Source of the DNA: Dialister sp.
GTDB lineage: Bacteria > Bacillota > Negativicutes > Veillonellales > Dialisteraceae
Assembly: GCA_022722495.1 (NCBI GenBank)
Contig: JAIJLI010000107.1
Location: 1 to 7,017 of the forward strand
DNA: 7,017 nt
Direction: 5' to 3'
Shown here: piece by piece, positions 6,063 to 7,017 of the stretch
How positions within the stretch are numbered: position 1 is the first letter of the stretch
Layout: the number at the start of each line of letters is the position of its first letter
Made by a program: the position numbers and the translations under genes
Notes under the pieces: generated by a model
What the model was told of the DNA's origin: nothing
The model's database searches: none
The model's input: the letters and a program-made list of their open reading frames with translations, nothing else

Positions 6063-6089
6063 GGTTCAGTGGGTTCAAGAGGTTCAGGG
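6063..6089 (+). repeat. three GGTTCA repeats, 9-bp period
   Basis: GGTTCA occurs at 6063-6068, 6072-6077 and 6081-6086, with spacers GTG, AGA and GGG. GAAC (6057-6060) just before can pair with GTTC (6064-6067). Function unknown. Confidence 0.6.
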
Positions 6090-6190
6090 GGGCGGTGCAT
6101 AAAAATCAGAAGCGCCGCGGAGTATCAATCATGGCGATGCCCGAAGGTTTCTTGAAGAGCCGGTTTCCCGTTTGAGGCTTCCAAACATTG

Positions 6191-6240
6191 ACCATTTTGA
6201 CCGCGAATGACAAAGATTTCTCGTTCGCGCTCGAAATGAC
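6191..6240 (-). repeat. dispersed-type palindromic repeat (REP/MITE-like)
   Basis: The two 20-nt arms 6191-6210 and 6221-6240 form a long imperfect hairpin around a 10-nt loop; the inner part CGCGAATGA/TCGTTCGCG pairs fully with one G-U. On the - strand it begins GTCATTTCGAGCGCGAACGA, then GAAATC. That GTCATTTCGAGCG...GAGAAATC pattern is one I recognise from short intergenic repeats scattered in many bacterial genomes. Copy number in this genome cannot be seen from one window. Confidence 0.6.
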
Positions 6241-6306
6241 GGTGCGAGAGGGTTCGCAGTCCCCAGCCACCCCTATCGCCCAAGAAAACCATTTTGCAAA
6301 AAGTGC

Positions 6307-6335
6307 TTGACAAAAGTACCATGGATGGATATACT
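6307..6335 (+). promoter_or_regulatory. tRNA cluster promoter
   Basis: Perfect -35 TTGACA (6307-6312), 17-bp spacer, TATACT (6330-6335, 5 of 6). Expected transcript start is ~6342, about 14 nt before the first tRNA. Confidence 0.88.
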
Positions 6336-6355
6336 AATATGCGTAACTTACGTGC

Positions 6356-6432
6356 GGCCCGGTGGTGTAGTGGTCTAACATGCCGCCCTGTCACGGCGGA
6401 GATCGTCAGTTCAAATCTGATCCGGGTCGCCA
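6356..6432 (+). tRNA. tRNA-Asp (GTC)
   Basis: The acceptor stem GGCCCGG (6356-6362) pairs with CCGGGTC (6422-6428), with one G-U. Anticodon stem CCGCC/GGCGG frames the loop CTGTCAC with anticodon GTC at 6390-6392. The T-arm carries GTTCAAATC. Discriminator G and CCA (6430-6432) are encoded. It reads GAC/GAU. Confidence 0.96.
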
Positions 6433-6434
6433 GC

Positions 6435-6509
6435 GCGGAAGTAGCTCAGTGGTAGAGCACAACCTTGCCAAGGTTGGGGTCGCGGGTTCGAGTCCCGTTT
6501 TCCGCTCCA
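6435..6509 (+). tRNA. tRNA-Gly (GCC)
   Basis: The acceptor GCGGAAG (6435-6441) pairs with TTTCCGC (6499-6505). Anticodon stem CAACC/GGTTG frames the loop TTGCCAA with anticodon GCC at 6467-6469. T-loop GGTTCGAGTCC is present. Discriminator T73 is as usual for Gly, and CCA is encoded at 6507-6509. It lies 2 nt after tRNA-Asp, so the transcript must be processed. Confidence 0.97.
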
Positions 6510-6512
6510 TAT

Positions 6513-6586
6513 GGCGGCATAGCCAAGCGGTAAGGCAGAGGTCTGCAAAACCTTTATCCCCAGTTCGATTCTGGGTGCCGCCTCCA
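6513..6586 (+). tRNA. tRNA-Cys (GCA)
   Basis: The acceptor GGCGGCA (6513-6519) pairs with TGCCGCC (6576-6582). Anticodon GCA is at 6545-6547 in the loop CTGCAAA. Discriminator T73, the main identity element for Cys, is present at 6583; CCA is at 6584-6586. Confidence 0.97.
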
Positions 6587-6616
6587 TATTACAATCTATT
6601 ACATTCATATAGACCT

Positions 6617-6705
6617 GCCGGGGTGGCGGAACTGGCAGACGCAAGGGACTTAAAATCCCTCGGATCGTGAGATTCGTACCGGTTCGATTCCGGTCCTCGG
6701 CACCA
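6617..6705 (+). tRNA. tRNA-Leu (TAA)
   Basis: At 89 nt it has the long variable arm of class II tRNAs. Acceptor GCCGGGG (6617-6623) pairs with CCTCGGC (6695-6701). Anticodon stem AGGGA/TCCCT frames the loop CTTAAAA with anticodon TAA at 6651-6653, reading UUA (and UUG by wobble). Discriminator A73, the Leu identity base, and CCA (6703-6705) are encoded. Confidence 0.97.
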
Positions 6706-6717
6706 ATTTGAATGATG

Positions 6718-6745
6718 AGCCGGAGCGTGATGCTCCGGCTTTTTT
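6718..6745 (+). terminator. terminator of the tRNA cluster
   Basis: AGCCGGAGC (6718-6726), loop GTGAT, GCTCCGGCT (6732-6740): a perfect 9-bp stem followed by Ts to 6745. It lies 12 nt after the CCA of tRNA-Leu. Confidence 0.92.
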
Positions 6746-6835
6746 GTTTGAAAATGGGTGTGCGCTGGGAAGCGGTCAGGCATCGGGAAGCTGATGGCGC
6801 TGCGTCCCGGGCTGCCCAATGAATCGAGGCAAACT

Positions 6836-7017
6836 ATGGCAAAGAAAGAAAAGAAAACGAATGTCATGCGTATTCTGGATAAAGAGAAGATCTCCTACGA
6901 GACGAAGTCCTATGACTACGATGAGGACGATCTCTCAGGCGTGCATGCGGCGGCAGAGCTCGGCTATGATCCGGACATGGTTTTCAAGACCATCGTCACG
7001 CATGGCGATAAGACCGG
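6836..7017 (+). CDS. ybaK: YbaK/EbsC-type Cys-tRNA deacylase, N-terminal part (partial)
   Basis: The first 60 codons of a gene running off the window. The protein starts MAKKEKKTNVMRILDKEKI, followed by YETKSYDYDEDDLSGVHAA, then ELGYDPDMVFKTIVTHGDKTG. The TNxMRxLD opening, the DLSGxxxAxELG segment and VFKTIVTxGDK are typical of YbaK/EbsC. These cytoplasmic proteins hydrolyse Cys-tRNA-Pro (and some Cys-tRNA-Cys), correcting prolyl-tRNA synthetase errors. The start ATG 6836 has GAGG at 6826-6829, 6 nt before. No clear promoter is seen in the 90 bp after the tRNA terminator. The catalytic lysine and the rest of the fold lie mostly beyond the end, so function cannot be confirmed here; a related ProX-type deacylase is the main alternative. 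Confidence 0.85.
   Translation, partial: MAKKEKKTNVMRILDKEKISYETKSYDYDEDDLSGVHAAAELGYDPDMVFKTIVTHGDKT

Larger units (their letters stand above)
6018..6306 (+). other. gene-free stretch with repeats
   Basis: I find no credible coding region on either strand here. The - strand frame over 6125-6394 runs into the tRNA-Asp gene and across a palindromic repeat. The stretch holds a weak hairpin (6032-6042), a triple GGTTCA repeat (6063-6089), a GCGGTGC/GCGCCGC hairpin (6092-6098 with 6112-6118) and a ~50-bp palindrome (6191-6240). The promoter of the tRNA cluster follows. Confidence 0.6.

Noticed and set aside
6125..6867. Open frames on the - strand (and one on +) across the tRNA cluster
   Set aside because: They translate tRNA genes and the palindromic repeat; the peptides are by-products of structured RNA genes.

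Overview
This window looks like the chromosome of a low- to mid-GC Firmicute. A Negativicutes member (Dialister/Selenomonas/Megasphaera type) is my best guess, but that is inference. The Gram-positive-style evidence is a T-box leader on thrS, a HutP-family gene, purine-rich ribosome-binding sites, near-consensus TTGACA-N17-TATAAT promoters, and tRNA genes with encoded CCA ends. All supported genes are on the + strand.

Layout. (1) 1-821: end of a dTDP-rhamnose gene set. This is the last 47 codons of rfbD, then an rfbC broken by two indels. (2) 825-2300: an AT-richer unit that stands out from its surroundings. It holds a class II Fic-domain gene with a C-terminal helix-turn-helix-like region. 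Three copies of one 24-bp operator-like palindrome (TGATAAAA-N8-TTTTATCA, 40-41 bp apart) precede it, and imperfect ~30-bp inverted repeats bracket the whole unit. (3) 2308-5112: a strong promoter, a threonine T-box leader (specifier ACC) with its terminator, thrS, and a HutP-like gene 1 nt behind thrS, closed by a strong terminator. (4) 5143-6017: a promoter and a nitrilase-superfamily amidohydrolase. (5) 6018-6306: a gene-free stretch with a triple 9-bp repeat and a ~50-bp dispersed-type palindrome. (6) 6307-6745: a promoter, four tRNA genes (Asp-GTC, Gly-GCC, Cys-GCA, Leu-TAA) and a terminator. (7) 6836-7017: the start of a YbaK/EbsC-type Cys-tRNA deacylase.

How the parts work together. 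Much of the window serves tRNA supply and aminoacylation: thrS under tRNA-Thr sensing, a tRNA cluster, and a mischarged-tRNA deacylase next to it. The rhamnose genes belong to surface-polysaccharide synthesis, and here at least the epimerase reading frame is broken. The Fic unit is the most unusual part. Its layout suggests a self-regulated AMPylase (or related Fic transferase) that may have arrived as a discrete cassette between rfbC and thrS. The mobility and autoregulation ideas are inference; the repeats and motifs are read directly from the sequence.
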